DNA of 64,000 bases from Brachionus manjavacas. Lineage: Eukaryota > Rotifera > Eurotatoria > Ploima > Brachionidae. Location: assembly GCA_019054805.1 (NCBI GenBank), contig JAHQIY010000006.1:1798001-1862000 (forward strand), read 5' to 3'. Each line of letters starts with the position of its first letter. The first letter of the stretch is position 1. Under the pieces are notes generated by a model that saw only the letters and a program-made list of their open reading frames with translations, was not told where the DNA came from and made no database searches. Of the stretch, positions 13,077 through 24,937 are shown piece after piece. The position numbers and the translations under genes were made by a program.

Positions 13077-14351
13077 AAATAATTGTTCTAAAATAAGTAA
13101 TTATTTTATCAACATATAGAAGCATATATGTGTAAATTCCTGATACCTGATAATAAAATAGAAGACACATGGTCGGAAAAATTTCCAACCGAAGATGTTA
13201 TGATGCTGTAAAACGTCAACATTGGAACTGTCAAAATTTATGATTGATAAAAGTTGGACATCTTTTGTTAGAAGTTATATTTGAATTTGTGATGATTATG
13301 TTTAAGCCATTTTTGTTTGAAAAATTAAATTGTTTTTTTCAAAATTTTATTACTTAATTTTTATGATGTAAATTCCCTTTTTTTTATTTGTGTTTTGATA
13401 TTGGAAATAATTATAAGACTAAAATATTAATTTGTTTATCATAATTTTAACCGATCCATTATTGTAAAATAAACCAAATTAATTAAAAAATTTTAATAAA
13501 TTTTTAAAAAAAATTAAATTTTCTAATAAAATTCTATCATAAAATATCAAATTAAGATCTTACTCATTGCATAACCTATCAAAAATTCAATATTTGAAGT
13601 TTTTTTCTATTTGAGATTCAAATTAGACCAAATGAGAAAAGTAATGAGAAAATAGACCAAAAGCTCTTGAGATTCTCGCGCGAATCTTCATACATTTTTT
13701 CTAATGGGATCTCACATGAATCTCAAATTTTTCTACATTTAATCTACATTGTATCAAAGTTAGATCTATTATGAGATCTTAATGAGGACGAGACCTGGGT
13801 AAGATTTAAATAAAAGACTTTTGAAATTTTAAATCAAAATTTAACAACTTTTTTTCAGAACTTTTAAAATTTAATTTCAATACTTGATTGAAAATGTGTG
13901 AAGATTACAAGTTTTTCTCTTTTTGAACTTTCGGACAACTATTTTAGGCCACTATTGCTCAATTAATAGATTAATTAATAATCTTTAGAATTTTTCGGAA
14001 TGTTTGGTGTTGAGAGCATGTAAATACTTAAGTAAAGTTAAATTTTAACTCTTAAGACAAAAAGAACAAAAGAATATTTAACTGTGCAACAAAAATTAAA
14101 ATTTTAAAGCGCATTGAAATTTAAAAAAAAATTTCAAAATCTCATTCAATCCCATGTAATTAGTCGTAATCAATATTTTTTTTCATTGCCTGTGTGTATG
14201 TATATAAATAGAAGTTAAATTTAGTCTCTAAGTACAAGAATTACACAAGAAATTATTTTGAATTTTTATTTTTTGAATACCAAGATAAGATACGAAAAAT
14301 ATTTAATTTAGACCTAAATTTGTACATTATAAACAAAAATAAAACAAAAAA
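13077..14351. other. Intergenic, upstream of Nup98-Nup96
   Basis: AT-rich sequence without a coding frame. A direct pair of short GAGATTC/GAATCTC-type motifs occurs at 13611-13725. The putative promoter is listed separately. Confidence 0.4.
14200..14211 (+). promoter_or_regulatory. Possible TATA box of Nup98-Nup96
   Basis: GTATATAAATAG lies about 140 bases before the start codon at 14352, within otherwise AT-rich DNA. Its context and spacing are compatible with a TATA element, but such strings arise by chance in sequence this AT-rich. Confidence 0.25.
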
Positions 14352-17300
14352 ATGAATTCTGGCTTTGGTTCATTCGGCTCACCTTGTAAGACTTCTAATT
14401 ATTCTAAAATCTGTCTAAATTCTCTTTTAGCTGGATTCAATACAGCATCATCATTGTTTCCTTCTTCACAAAATCGAACTGGAAGTCTATTTGGAGCCTC
14501 CACGACCAATCAGCCAACGAGCACAACCGGTAGTCTATTCGGTTCAAGCTCAACCACAACACCTTCAACCACTAGCTTCGGTTTTGGTTCTGCCACTGCC
14601 ACTACTCCAACCACTACTCAGACCGGTACCGGAAATGTTAAATTTTCTGCAGTTAGTGGCCAGGACACAGTCACCAAAAGCGGTGTTCAATCAACCATTC
14701 AAACAAATCATCAATGCATTACAGCCATGAAAGAGTACGAAGGTAAGTCACTGGAAGAACTTAGATTGGAAGATTATCAAGCAAACCGTAAATTTCCACA
14801 GACCACATCCGGTTTTGGAACTTCGACTGGAATTTTTGGATCTTCAACACAACCAGCTTCGAGTGGTTTTGGCTCAAGTAATATGTTTAGTTCTAGCTCG
14901 TCTTCCACGGCTGCTAAGCCTTTTGGTGGCTTCGGTTCCTCAACTACAACCACAACACCAAGCACTTCCACAAACATTTTTGGTTCTCAGACAAAACCTG
15001 CCTTTGGCTCTTTTGGAGCAACTCAACCTAGCACAACATCATCTCCTTTTGGCGGATTTAGCACCTCTACACAACCTTCAACGACCACTACTAGCTTTGG
15101 ACAAACCACTCAGCCCTCTACTGGATTATTCGGAACCAGCACAGCACCTAGTACTGGTACTAGTCTTTTTGGCTCAACAACTCCGTCAACTTCAACCACT
15201 GGAGGTCTATTCGGCTCCACTCAACAAAGCCAACAGCAAAAGCCTTTATTTGGTGGATTCGGCTCCACAGCATCAAACACAGCTAGCACAACCCCTGCTT
15301 TTTCTTTTGGAACTTCTACCACCCAGCCATCTCAGCCGACTTCATCGATCTTCGGCCAATCGACCACCCAATCGCCTCAAGCAACCAACAAGCCTTTTGG
15401 CGGCTTTGGCACTGGAACTGGAACTACAACAACAGGTTTTGGCTCATCTACTACAACCACTCCTTCTACTGGATTGTTTGGCTCAACTCAACAAAAGCCT
15501 GCTTTTGGCTTAGGCTCATCTACGGCCACTACTGGCACAAGTGGTTTTGGCACCAGTTTCGGTTCAACATCACAAACTGGAACAACTGGAAGTTTGTTCG
15601 GAAGTGGATTTGGCAATCAACCGTCAGCAACTGCAACAACTCCATTTGGCACTTCGGCAGCATCGACCACCCCTTTCGGTTCTTCTTCAACCACTGGCGG
15701 ATTGTTCGGAAACACTCAGCCAGCAGCAACTACAACTGGTACTGGCCTATTTGGTTCATCTACAACTCCGAGCACTACTACCACTGGTTTTGGCAGTAGT
15801 GGTTTCGGAACCGGCACTCAGCCTAGCAGCCAGCCGTCAATTTTCGGCACTTCAACAACACCATCAACTGGCGGCTTGTTCGGAACATCTACAACCAGCC
15901 AGCCGAGCACTTTTAGCCTCGGTTCTGGTCTAGGCTCGACTGGAGCACCCTCTACGGGTCTTTCTTTCGGCTCACAGCCATCAAGCACTTTTGGAACCGG
16001 TCTTGCGCAGCCGGCACAAGCTCCTCAACAAGCACAAACAACTGCGCCCACAGTTCAACCTTTGATTCAGCAGCAATTAATGGCCCTAAGCAATTCACCC
16101 TACGGAACTGCCAGTTTGCTCAAAACCCAACTGCAGGACTACTCGAAAAAAGAGGACATATTCAAGCCGGTCAGTCCCATAGCCCAAAAGCCGTACATCA
16201 CCGAGGCCACTTCGCCCACTAAAGTGCCATCTTTTCTATCCCAAACACTGCCCGAGTACAAAGGCGGCCTCTCAATGACTCTTAAGCTCACGCCAAAGCC
16301 CATAACTCAAACAAGCAAAAAATCCGATCTATTCGAAGGTCTAGATGAAGAAGAAACGCCAGTTTTTTATCCAAGAAAAAATATCAAAAAGCTAATGTTC
16401 AAGCCCCAAGTGGACCAATCGGCCCGACTCTCCACATCCAACAGCTCGATCAATGGCGACTCTCAGTTTATTCGCAAGCCGAATTTTTTCTCCGAACAAG
16501 CACAAATCACCAACGATTTGACCAATGTTTCCGATGACGGCACCCAGACCACAGACAACCAAAGCGAGAATGGACTGACGGCATCGGCGCACCCCGCCGG
16601 AATAGTTCTAGAGAGACCGGGCTATTTTACCATTCCGTCCATGGGCGAGTTGGGCGCCATGGTCGATCCAAAAACCGGCGATTGTTTGGTGGAAAATTTC
16701 GCTATCGGCCGAGTTGACTACGGCTGCATCACTTTTCCAGGCATCACCAACTTGGCCAACCTCAACTTGGACGACATTGTTCACATTCGCCGCAAGGAAG
16801 TTCATGTGTATCCGGACGACTCGAAGAAGCCTGCGGTCGGCGAAGGCCTCAACAAGCCAGCCGAGGTTACCTTGCACAGAATTTGGCCCTCTGACAAACA
16901 AACCCGGATGCCGATCACAGACCCAAATCGAATAATCAACATGGGATACAATAAGAAAATAGAAAAAGTCACCATTGACATGGACGCTGAGTTCATTGAC
17001 TATGACCCGGTCACAGGCTCGTGGACTTTTAAGGTAAAACACTTTTCCAAATACGGCCTGGACGATTCCGAGGACGAGGATGCGCAAGTTGGCCAAGCCA
17101 ATGGTGCCAAAGCCGCTCTATTGGACCCGGCTAAGAAAGAAAAAGAAATGATAGAGAGACAACTGAAGCTGATTGAGCTCAGGCGGTTCGAATTGATGCA
17201 GCAGTCCAAGCAAAAGTTGTCCACCATTACCAACCAACAATGGGACATAATTAAAGACTATGCGCCCAAAAATGACAAAAAATTGGTCGACACGTCCAGT

Positions 17301-20300
17301 TTGGAGCTTTCGACAGACGAGACCAGCGAAGCGGACATTGAAACTGTGGATTCAGATGGCAACAGAAAGTCCATATGCAAGCAATTGGTTTTGGATGCCG
17401 AGGAAACTGTTATTGATGAAAACAAAGAGAATAAATTGTACCCGAATTTGGTCGAGTTTGGAAAAAGAGAGAACAAAGTTAAAACATTGTATCCCAATTT
17501 GGATGGCTTGGAAACTAATGTCCAACCGGTTGAAATGGTTGAGGATAAAGAGGAGATAGTTGAGACCGAGCAGGTCATGGATGAGGTTGATTTTCAAATG
17601 GATAAGTTTAAGGATACAAGAAAATTGGCGGATGTGTTTTTTAGTGATGAACGTGAAGGTGATTTTTTTGCCGCGTCCTTTTCAGACGATTATCAGTTTA
17701 GTAAGTTTATTTTTTCAGCTTGAGAGCATGATTTTAATTCTATTAGGATTTTATATTGTTTTGCATTTTAAAAATTAAAAATTAATTAAGAATATTTCAT
17801 TTTTAAAAATAAATCTCTTTTAGTTAGAATTAAAATTACTTATTTCAAAACAAAAATAAAAGATAAAATAATTTATAGATTAATTTTTTAGGATTTACAT
17901 TTTTTTTGCATTTAAAAATAAAAAGAAAATTTTTTAAAATATTTAATTTTCTAAAAATAAATCTCTTTTAGTTAGAATCAAACATATTTTTTTACACAAA
18001 AATCAATAAAAAAAAATAAAGTTAATCACACGTATTAATCATCAATTAAAGGTATTATTTGTCATTCAAAAGATCAACTGACAATTTTTAATATTTCTTA
18101 GAATTAAAAATTATCAAAGGGAAATTTATCTTGACTAAAAAATGAACTCAAAAAAATTAGTTGTCAAAAAGGATACATAATCGGGATAAATATTAAGGCC
18201 TTTACTTTTTTATAAATAATTTAATTTCAACTGTATAAATTTACTTATATCTATAGAAAATAAATTTTAGCGTAAGAAACGATTTTATCAAGACTAAAAT
18301 ACATTTTATTTATAAAAGACTTTTTCAATGTAATAAAGCTTAATCAATGTAAAAATATTATTTAATGAAACTATTATCGGATTCACTTTCTAAATCAAGC
18401 TTTCAAGAATTTGAAAACAAAATTGCATAATTTTGGAAATAGGTTTTTATATGATCAGATATTTTTTTATCAAAAAAGTTGCATATGAATTAAAAATTAT
18501 TTTAAATTTTATAAAGGTAAATTTATTCTAGTACAAAAAAAACTAGTTATATTATAAAATAAAATAAAAGACCAAATAAATTCCAGATTAATGTTCCAGC
18601 GTTATAATTTTATTTAAATTATAAACTTAGACTTTTTAAACTAAAGTTACAAAATTTTTAAATTAAATTTTAATTAGATGAAATTTTAATTTCGAAAAAC
18701 TATGGTTCCAATAAATTATGTGTTCAGAATAAAAAAATTTTTGATCGAAAATGTCTTTAAAAATGATCATATGTTTTGTTAGGCATTTTTTTCATTAATG
18801 ATTTTGAAAGAACACACTTCAAGAAAAATTTTGATTTTCTGTTGCTTTTATATTTCAATCCAATCTCAATTTTTGTTTTAATATAATATTTAGATTAATG
18901 GAGTTAAGGGTAATGGGACTGAGGCGATTTGAAAAAGCATTACAAAATTTTCTCTTGAGGTGCTAGAACTTTGAATTCTGCAAAGTTAATTGCATTAGCG
19001 AAGACTAGACGTAAAATCTGTTAAAGTTTTGATTTTTTTATTTTGTAAATCTACTTGATTTTTCTTAAGTTTTGGAAAAAAAGAAAAGGCGGAACATTAC
19101 TATATTTTTTTTATTAAATTTAGGCAATTTTTTTCTTAATTACTTATCATTTTTTAATAAAAGTATTATGTTTTAAGAAAAAGTGTAAATAAGTTAATAA
19201 CATTTGATTTTTATATTATTTAGTGTTAATTAATTTTTTTAAGTATAATCTTAATAACTCAGGGATTAATTTAATTTTTTGGGTAAAATTAAAAAATTTG
19301 GGTTATTCTAATCGTTCAAGATTTTAATCGTTCTTTTTTAATGGTCCTGAAAAATTGACCCAAGATTCTCTTTTACAAAATTTATTAGTAATAAAAAATT
19401 CAAAATATGATATTTTTACGACATAAAAAAATATTTTAAAAAAATTTTGCTTAATAATTTTTAATTGTTAATTGCATTCAAATAAAATTATTTCAGAAAA
19501 TTTCACTTCTTTTATAAAAATAAAAACTTTCACAACATTTATTGACTGTTTGATTTTTAAAGAAAAATTGGGTAGCTTTTCTCACAAGCCAATTACTACA
19601 GGTGGTTTACTGAAACGTGGTCTTGGAGGAATATCTACTATTGACCAAGAAAACAGGATAAAAATCGGAGAAATTAGCAGTAGGCTGTCAACGTCACAAA
19701 TAGGTGATCAATTTCACGGTCAGCCCAAAGTGCTGAAAACCAATATTACCGAAGCTCATAAAAAAGTAGCTCCGAAAGTTCTTAAACCACAATTATGGAA
19801 CAGATTCAAAGCTCATAAGCCTGTTAAGTCCGCACAACGGTGTGTACCTCTGGACAAAAATGAAGAAAAAGTTCCTAGCTCCGAATCTCAATTAGTACCA
19901 TCTGAATCTACCAAAAGTTTAATTGAATTAAAAGATTCATTCACATATGATTTTCTCTGGTGTCTGACAGACCTGGGACTGTTCAATTCAAGACGCTTCA
20001 AGGCCAACTGGTCAATGAATCCTTCTTGTTACACTTTCACACAACTTTCGTCAGTGACCAAAAATTGCACCTTTAGAAATCTTTGCCAAATAAAATCATT
20101 AAACACTCTGAGCATGACAGACCAAATACCCTCGTCAAAACTGGACAAAATAAAAGAGAACATGGAAAAATGCTTGACCATTCAACTTGGTTTGACCGAT
20201 TTTGTCGATCGATCCAATTTAAGTTTGTTAAAAACCAAAAATGGCAATGAGTTAATCAAAAATTTGGATGAATGTGCTGAATATTTGCGACATTCCATAG

Positions 20301-23300
20301 GTAGGCGTTCAATAAGAAATTGTTGTTTTAATGACTAAGTTGAAAAGTTAAGTAGGTGATAATCCGGATGCTGACAATGTTGAAAATTTTCGAATAGTTC
20401 TCAACTTGTGCTCTAAACTCTGGGGCGACATACCTGATGAGCTAAAATCGGAGAATTCAAATTCAAACATGAACCAATATGAGACTGAGCAAATTAGAAA
20501 GAGACTGTTGTCTGAATGGCTTACACATGTGAGCTCTCATCGCATTGAGAAAGAATGCAAATCTCTGAAATTTAATAAAGTAATTTAGGTGAATTTTTTG
20601 GCTCAACTTGATGAACATTAATGCTTTAAGAACAAAGAGAACTATCTAAATGCCATTTTTAGCTATTTGAGTGGCAATCGATTACTTGACGCTTGTAATA
20701 TTGCTGTGGAAAATTCGGATTACCGATTGGCTTTACTTATATCACAGTCTTCAGGTTCCAACGATACCGTGAGAACAATCATGAAAAAACAGCTTAAAGA
20801 ATGGTTTCAAAGCAATGTAAGTCTTATTATTTTTTTGATAATCGATTATTATTAATTAACCTCTTCAATTGAAAAAATTATCATTTTAAAAAAACCTTAT
20901 TTAACTCAAGAAACTGTAAGGTTTTGAAAAAATTTAAAAATCAATGCTATTTCTGTATTAAAATTTATTAAATACATTTAAATTAACACATTTAGATCCG
21001 AGCTAATATGTTGCATCTGTGAATTATTTTATTACTATTAAAATAATTATTGCTATTATAATTTGAGCTTCATTAGCAGTTAAAAAAATTTTATCAAAAA
21101 TTAAAAATAAAAAAAATTAAAATTAAAAAGAGGCGTTTTCTTAAAGTAAAAATAATGGATGCCAAAAATGGAAGTCAGATATTTCAATTAAAAAATCATG
21201 ACCAATATGCTGACTTTGTCCTCAATACTATTTAGACGCATCACTTTATATAAAGATAATTTTTTCTTGATTAAAACGAGCTACTGATTATTTTTTTCAC
21301 AAAATTTTTACAAAAGTTATTTCGAAAAAACCTCAAACAAAATTTACGATTTTTGTAAAAAAATTGAAAGCTATAAACTAGTTTTTTGGTTAAATATATC
21401 AGAATATTTTTTTTGAATTGGACACAAAATATTGTGTCTTGTAGCCGTGTTAAAATGCTTTTGGTTTGTCTCTATCTTTAATTTATTTTCAAAAAGTCCA
21501 AATGTCCTTATTTAAACTTTTTAAAATTTTAAACAAAAATTGAGGTTGACACTAAAAGCAACACAAAATTAATACACTGAGAAAATAACTTTTTTTGGTT
21601 TGAATAAATAGACTTTAAAGAGTTTAGATTCAATCTTTCAAGAAATATAAATTACATGAATAACATGAATTAATTTTTTTTCTTAAAAAGATAGTTAAAA
21701 AAATTAATGTATATACGAAATTTAAATGTTTTTTATTTGATTGTTCTCAATATAATCTAAAACACAATATTTGTAATATGTACAAAGAAAGTTTAACTTC
21801 ACTAAGGTTCCTCATTCTATGTTTATCTGAGATATAATAATCCATGGTCAGAAATGGTTGCCTGAAATCTTAAAATGATAAAATTATGAAGATTTTTAAA
21901 TTTTTTGTGAAATTATGTGTAGTTTTAAAAATAACAAGCCATTTTTAAGAAATTAATTTTTTTGGCATGTTCTATACTCATGAATGACTGCTAGTTCGAT
22001 ACGTCTTTATGTAGAGAATCTTGTCCTGATTAAAATGAGCTATTTTTTTGCTTCATGGAAGATTTTTTTTGAAAGGGCATCAATTTTTTTCACAATTTTG
22101 AAAAAACATCTTTTAATAATTTTTCTTTTTTGATGAAAAAATTCCAGAAACTTTTATTATTTTTTTTTTATTCTAAAAATTTGTGTAATAAAGTAAAAAA
22201 AATTAAAAAGAAAATTAAAATATTTCTTTTTGAAAACAAATTGGAAAGATCGCACTTTATTCATGCTTTTTTAAAATTGAATTAAAATCTTTAAAATAAA
22301 AGTATATTTATAAAAGACGAACAAATACACCAAATTAACGACCAAATAGATAATAATGGAATAATTTGCATATTTTGCTTTACTTTTATTTGATACTTTT
22401 GATAATTTACTTTATTGGCGTAAAAATTAGATGAAATTCAAAATTGGTTCTTAAATAGGCTGTGTTTAAAATTATATGAATAAATTTTTTTTTTAATTTT
22501 AGTCGACTAAAAGATATTTTTAAAGATTATGCTATCAGTCATCCACAGCATTTATTTTTTTTTATTTTCAAAGCTTAATTTTAGCACAAAATTGAAAAGT
22601 TTAATAAAAAATTAAATTAATTAAAAAAATTTTTTTAAAAAATTATTTTATTTTAGAGTGATAAATTCATAAATAACGAAAGGCTAAAAATCTATCTTCT
22701 AATAAGCGGCGAACTTGTCTATAACATTTCTGACTTAAAAAATCAACTGATTAATGTTTGCGAAAACATCGATTGGAAGCGTCAATTCGGCATTCATTTG
22801 TGGTACCAAAGTTTACCAATAAATAGCATAACAGATGCTCTCAATCTATACGAAAACAGCGTAAAAAATGACATATGCTCTAGGCCAGTGCCCTCGTATA
22901 TCGAAGAAAGGGTATCTGATGGCCAAAATTCGCCAGAACTATACGATACATGCTTCCATTTAATCAAGTTGTACTGCAATAGCGAGTACCCGATCGAAAA
23001 CATTGTTCTTCCGCAAAATCATGGATCTAATCAACTTGACTACCGTCTCACATGGCACTTGACCATGGCCTTACAAGCCCTTCAGTATAACCACATAACC
23101 AAATTTTCCATGGAAACTTTGCACAATAGCTTTGCCTCTCAGCTGCAATCAACTGGACTTTGGCACTGGGCAGTCTATGTCTTGATGCACATCGATGACG
23201 ACCAAAGGCGCGAAAAATTTGTTCGTCTTTATCTGTCCAGAAATGTTTCTAGCCAGAGCGAACTGAATGATAGCGAAAAATTTTTAGTTGACAAACTTAA

Positions 23301-23952
23301 GCTTCCCAGCGAATGGGTCTATGAATACAAAGCTCTCAGAGCCAAATATGAGCACTTGGATGAAAACCAGCTTGAGTTGCTGCTAAAGGCACACAAATGG
23401 AATGAGGCTCATCATGTTTTAATTGAACAAATTGCACCTGATCTTTTTATAACCAAGAAATTTAAAAAATTAAGTGTCTATCTAAATTTATTGAATAAAG
23501 AAAGCACTTGTATAAATAGATGGAATTACGGTGGTCTTGTTTATCTGGACTTTATTAGACTGCATGAAAAACAGGACATTTTGTTCAAATTTGAGGCCGA
23601 TGAAGAAGAAAAATTTATTGATGATGATGTGATCAGTGAAATTAATGAACAATTGATGAGCTTGTCAACTAGATTGAAAGAGTTCGATACCAAATCGTCT
23701 AGAAAACTACTCTGCAGCCTTACCATGTCCCAATTGTTACTTAAATATTTCAATGTGTTAAACGAAATGATGAGTGTTAATGACCAAGAAATGGAGGATA
23801 TTGCCAGAAAAATGACCAAACAAAATATTGAAAAAGCTGACCAGCAAACATTGTTGGTGCCAGATCAGGAGCTTTTAAAGACTGTAATGCTCAAAAAAGT
23901 AATCTATTCGAAAATGTTTTTTGCCCACAAAACAACTCGATCTCGTAAATAA
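14352..23952 (+). CDS. NUP98: Nup98-Nup96 nucleoporin polyprotein
   Basis: Precursor of two nuclear pore proteins. Six exons fit all phases: 14352-14385, 14431-17700, 19497-20300, 20356-20579, 20631-20816 and 22657-23952, giving 1937 residues. Residues 1-575 are FG/GLFG repeats, interrupted near 80-135 by a GLEBS motif (TNHQCITAMKEYEGKSLEEL) that in Nup98 binds Rae1/Gle2. The autoproteolytic domain starts near residue 735 (GYFTIPSMGELG) and ends in HFSKYGLDD; cleavage after Phe883 would release a Nup98 of about 883 and a Nup96 of about 1054 residues. Nup96 landmarks are CSKLWGDIPD, AIFSYLSGNRLLDAC with DYRLALLISQS, and CENIDWKRQFGIHLWYQSLP, typical of the ACE1 helical scaffold that joins the Y complex. 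Introns are 45, 1796, 55, 51 and 1840 bp. The exon 3 start (19497) is the least certain boundary. Confidence 0.95.
17701..19496 (+). other. Intron 2 of Nup98-Nup96
   Basis: A 1.8-kb AT-rich intron starting GTAAGTTTAT and ending TTATTTCAG. I see no gene or recognisable repeat in it. The acceptor at 19491-19496 keeps the phase-1 frame; a later acceptor would shorten the linker between the Nup96 N-terminus and its conserved part. Confidence 0.6.
20817..22656 (+). other. Intron 5 of Nup98-Nup96
   Basis: A 1.8-kb intron starting GTAAGTCTTA and ending TTATTTTAG. It contains the 376-bp block 21376-21751, which is nearly identical to the 5' region of the EXTL3 gene (24557-24937). The rest is AT-rich with no coding frame. 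Confidence 0.75.
21376..21751 (+). repeat. Duplicated EXTL3 5' block (intronic copy)
   Basis: Nearly identical, with a few substitutions and short indels, to 24557-24937. It includes the dyad GACACAA-AATA-TTGTGTC (21421-21438) and the first codons of EXTL3 (ATGTATATACGAAATTTAAA) in the same orientation, after which the frame closes at a stop within a few codons. No terminal inverted repeats or target duplications are evident, so it looks like a segmental duplication rather than a transposon. Confidence 0.85.
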
Positions 23953-24556
23953 TCAGGGATTTTTAAAAAATTATTTTGAAACTCACATACCTTTTATTAA
24001 TTTGAAATAAAAAAACTGAATTATAATTAAAAATGAATCGTTTTTTTTTAAATTTTACTTTAAATAAATATTTTATAAAATTTAATAATTATCTTAATCA
24101 GTAAGTTGATTACTTTATGAGTTTGATAACTTATGAAAATGGAGAAATTGCGCTACTACTGTATAACATATTGACATTTTTTGAAAAAAACTAAACATAT
24201 CGGAATTTACTTGAATAATTTTACAATTATTCTCAATTTGAAAATTTTCAAAAATTTATTACAAACATAAAAAATATACAGATTTAGCAGAAGTAGGCTT
24301 TGTGCTTAAAAATCTTTTTAGCTGTAGTAACTTTATTTTTATCTTTAGCATCTTAACAAATTTTTGGGCTTATCAACACACAAAAAACTGTCACAAACAA
24401 ATGAAATAACCCTCGACAGATTTTTTTTCAAATTTTGCAATCTTCTGAATAGACTGTAAATTAATTTAAAAATTAAAAATGTTATTAATAAATTTTTTCT
24501 TCTCATAAATTAAGTAACAAATTATTAAAATTTTTTTCAACAAAAAAATTTGTGTT
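23953..24556. other. Intergenic between Nup98-Nup96 and EXTL3
   Basis: About 600 bp of AT-rich sequence. An AATAAA at 24005-24010 lies about 50 bases after the Nup98-Nup96 stop and may be its polyadenylation signal. Nothing else is recognisable. Confidence 0.45.
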
Positions 24557-24937
24557 AACTAGTTGTTTGGTTAAATATATCAGAATATTTTTTTTAGAAT
24601 TGGACACAAAATATTGTGTCTTGTAGCCGTGTTAAAATGCTTTTGGTTTGTCTCTATCTTTAATTTATTTTCAAAAAGTCCAAATGTCCTTATTTAAACT
24701 TTTTAAAATTTTAAACAAAAATTGAGGTTGACACTAAAAGCAACACAAAATTAATACACTGAGAAAATGACTTTTTTTGGTTTGAATAAATAGACTTAAA
24801 TAAAGAGTTTTGATTCAATCTTTCAAGAAATATAAATTACATGAATAACATGAATTAATTTTTTTTTCTTAAAAAGATATTTAAAAAAATTAATGTATAT
24901 ACGAAATTTAAATGTTTTTTATTTGATTGTTCTCAAT
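24557..24937 (+). promoter_or_regulatory. EXTL3 5' region, duplicated block
   Basis: Covers about 335 bp upstream of the EXTL3 start plus its first 15 codons, and is present almost identically at 21376-21751. It contains a dyad (GACACAA, 4-base spacer, TTGTGTC) at 24603-24620, about 275 bases upstream of the ATG, that could be a factor-binding site. The promoter role is inferred from position. Confidence 0.5.

Noticed and set aside
14491-15933. Long alternative frames on both strands over the Nup98 FG repeats (for example 14815-15513 +)
   Set aside because: They are shadows of the repetitive GLFG coding sequence: low-complexity Leu/Gln/Pro-rich translations in frame +2/+3. The same shadows recur over the duplicate at 36.8-38.5 kb.
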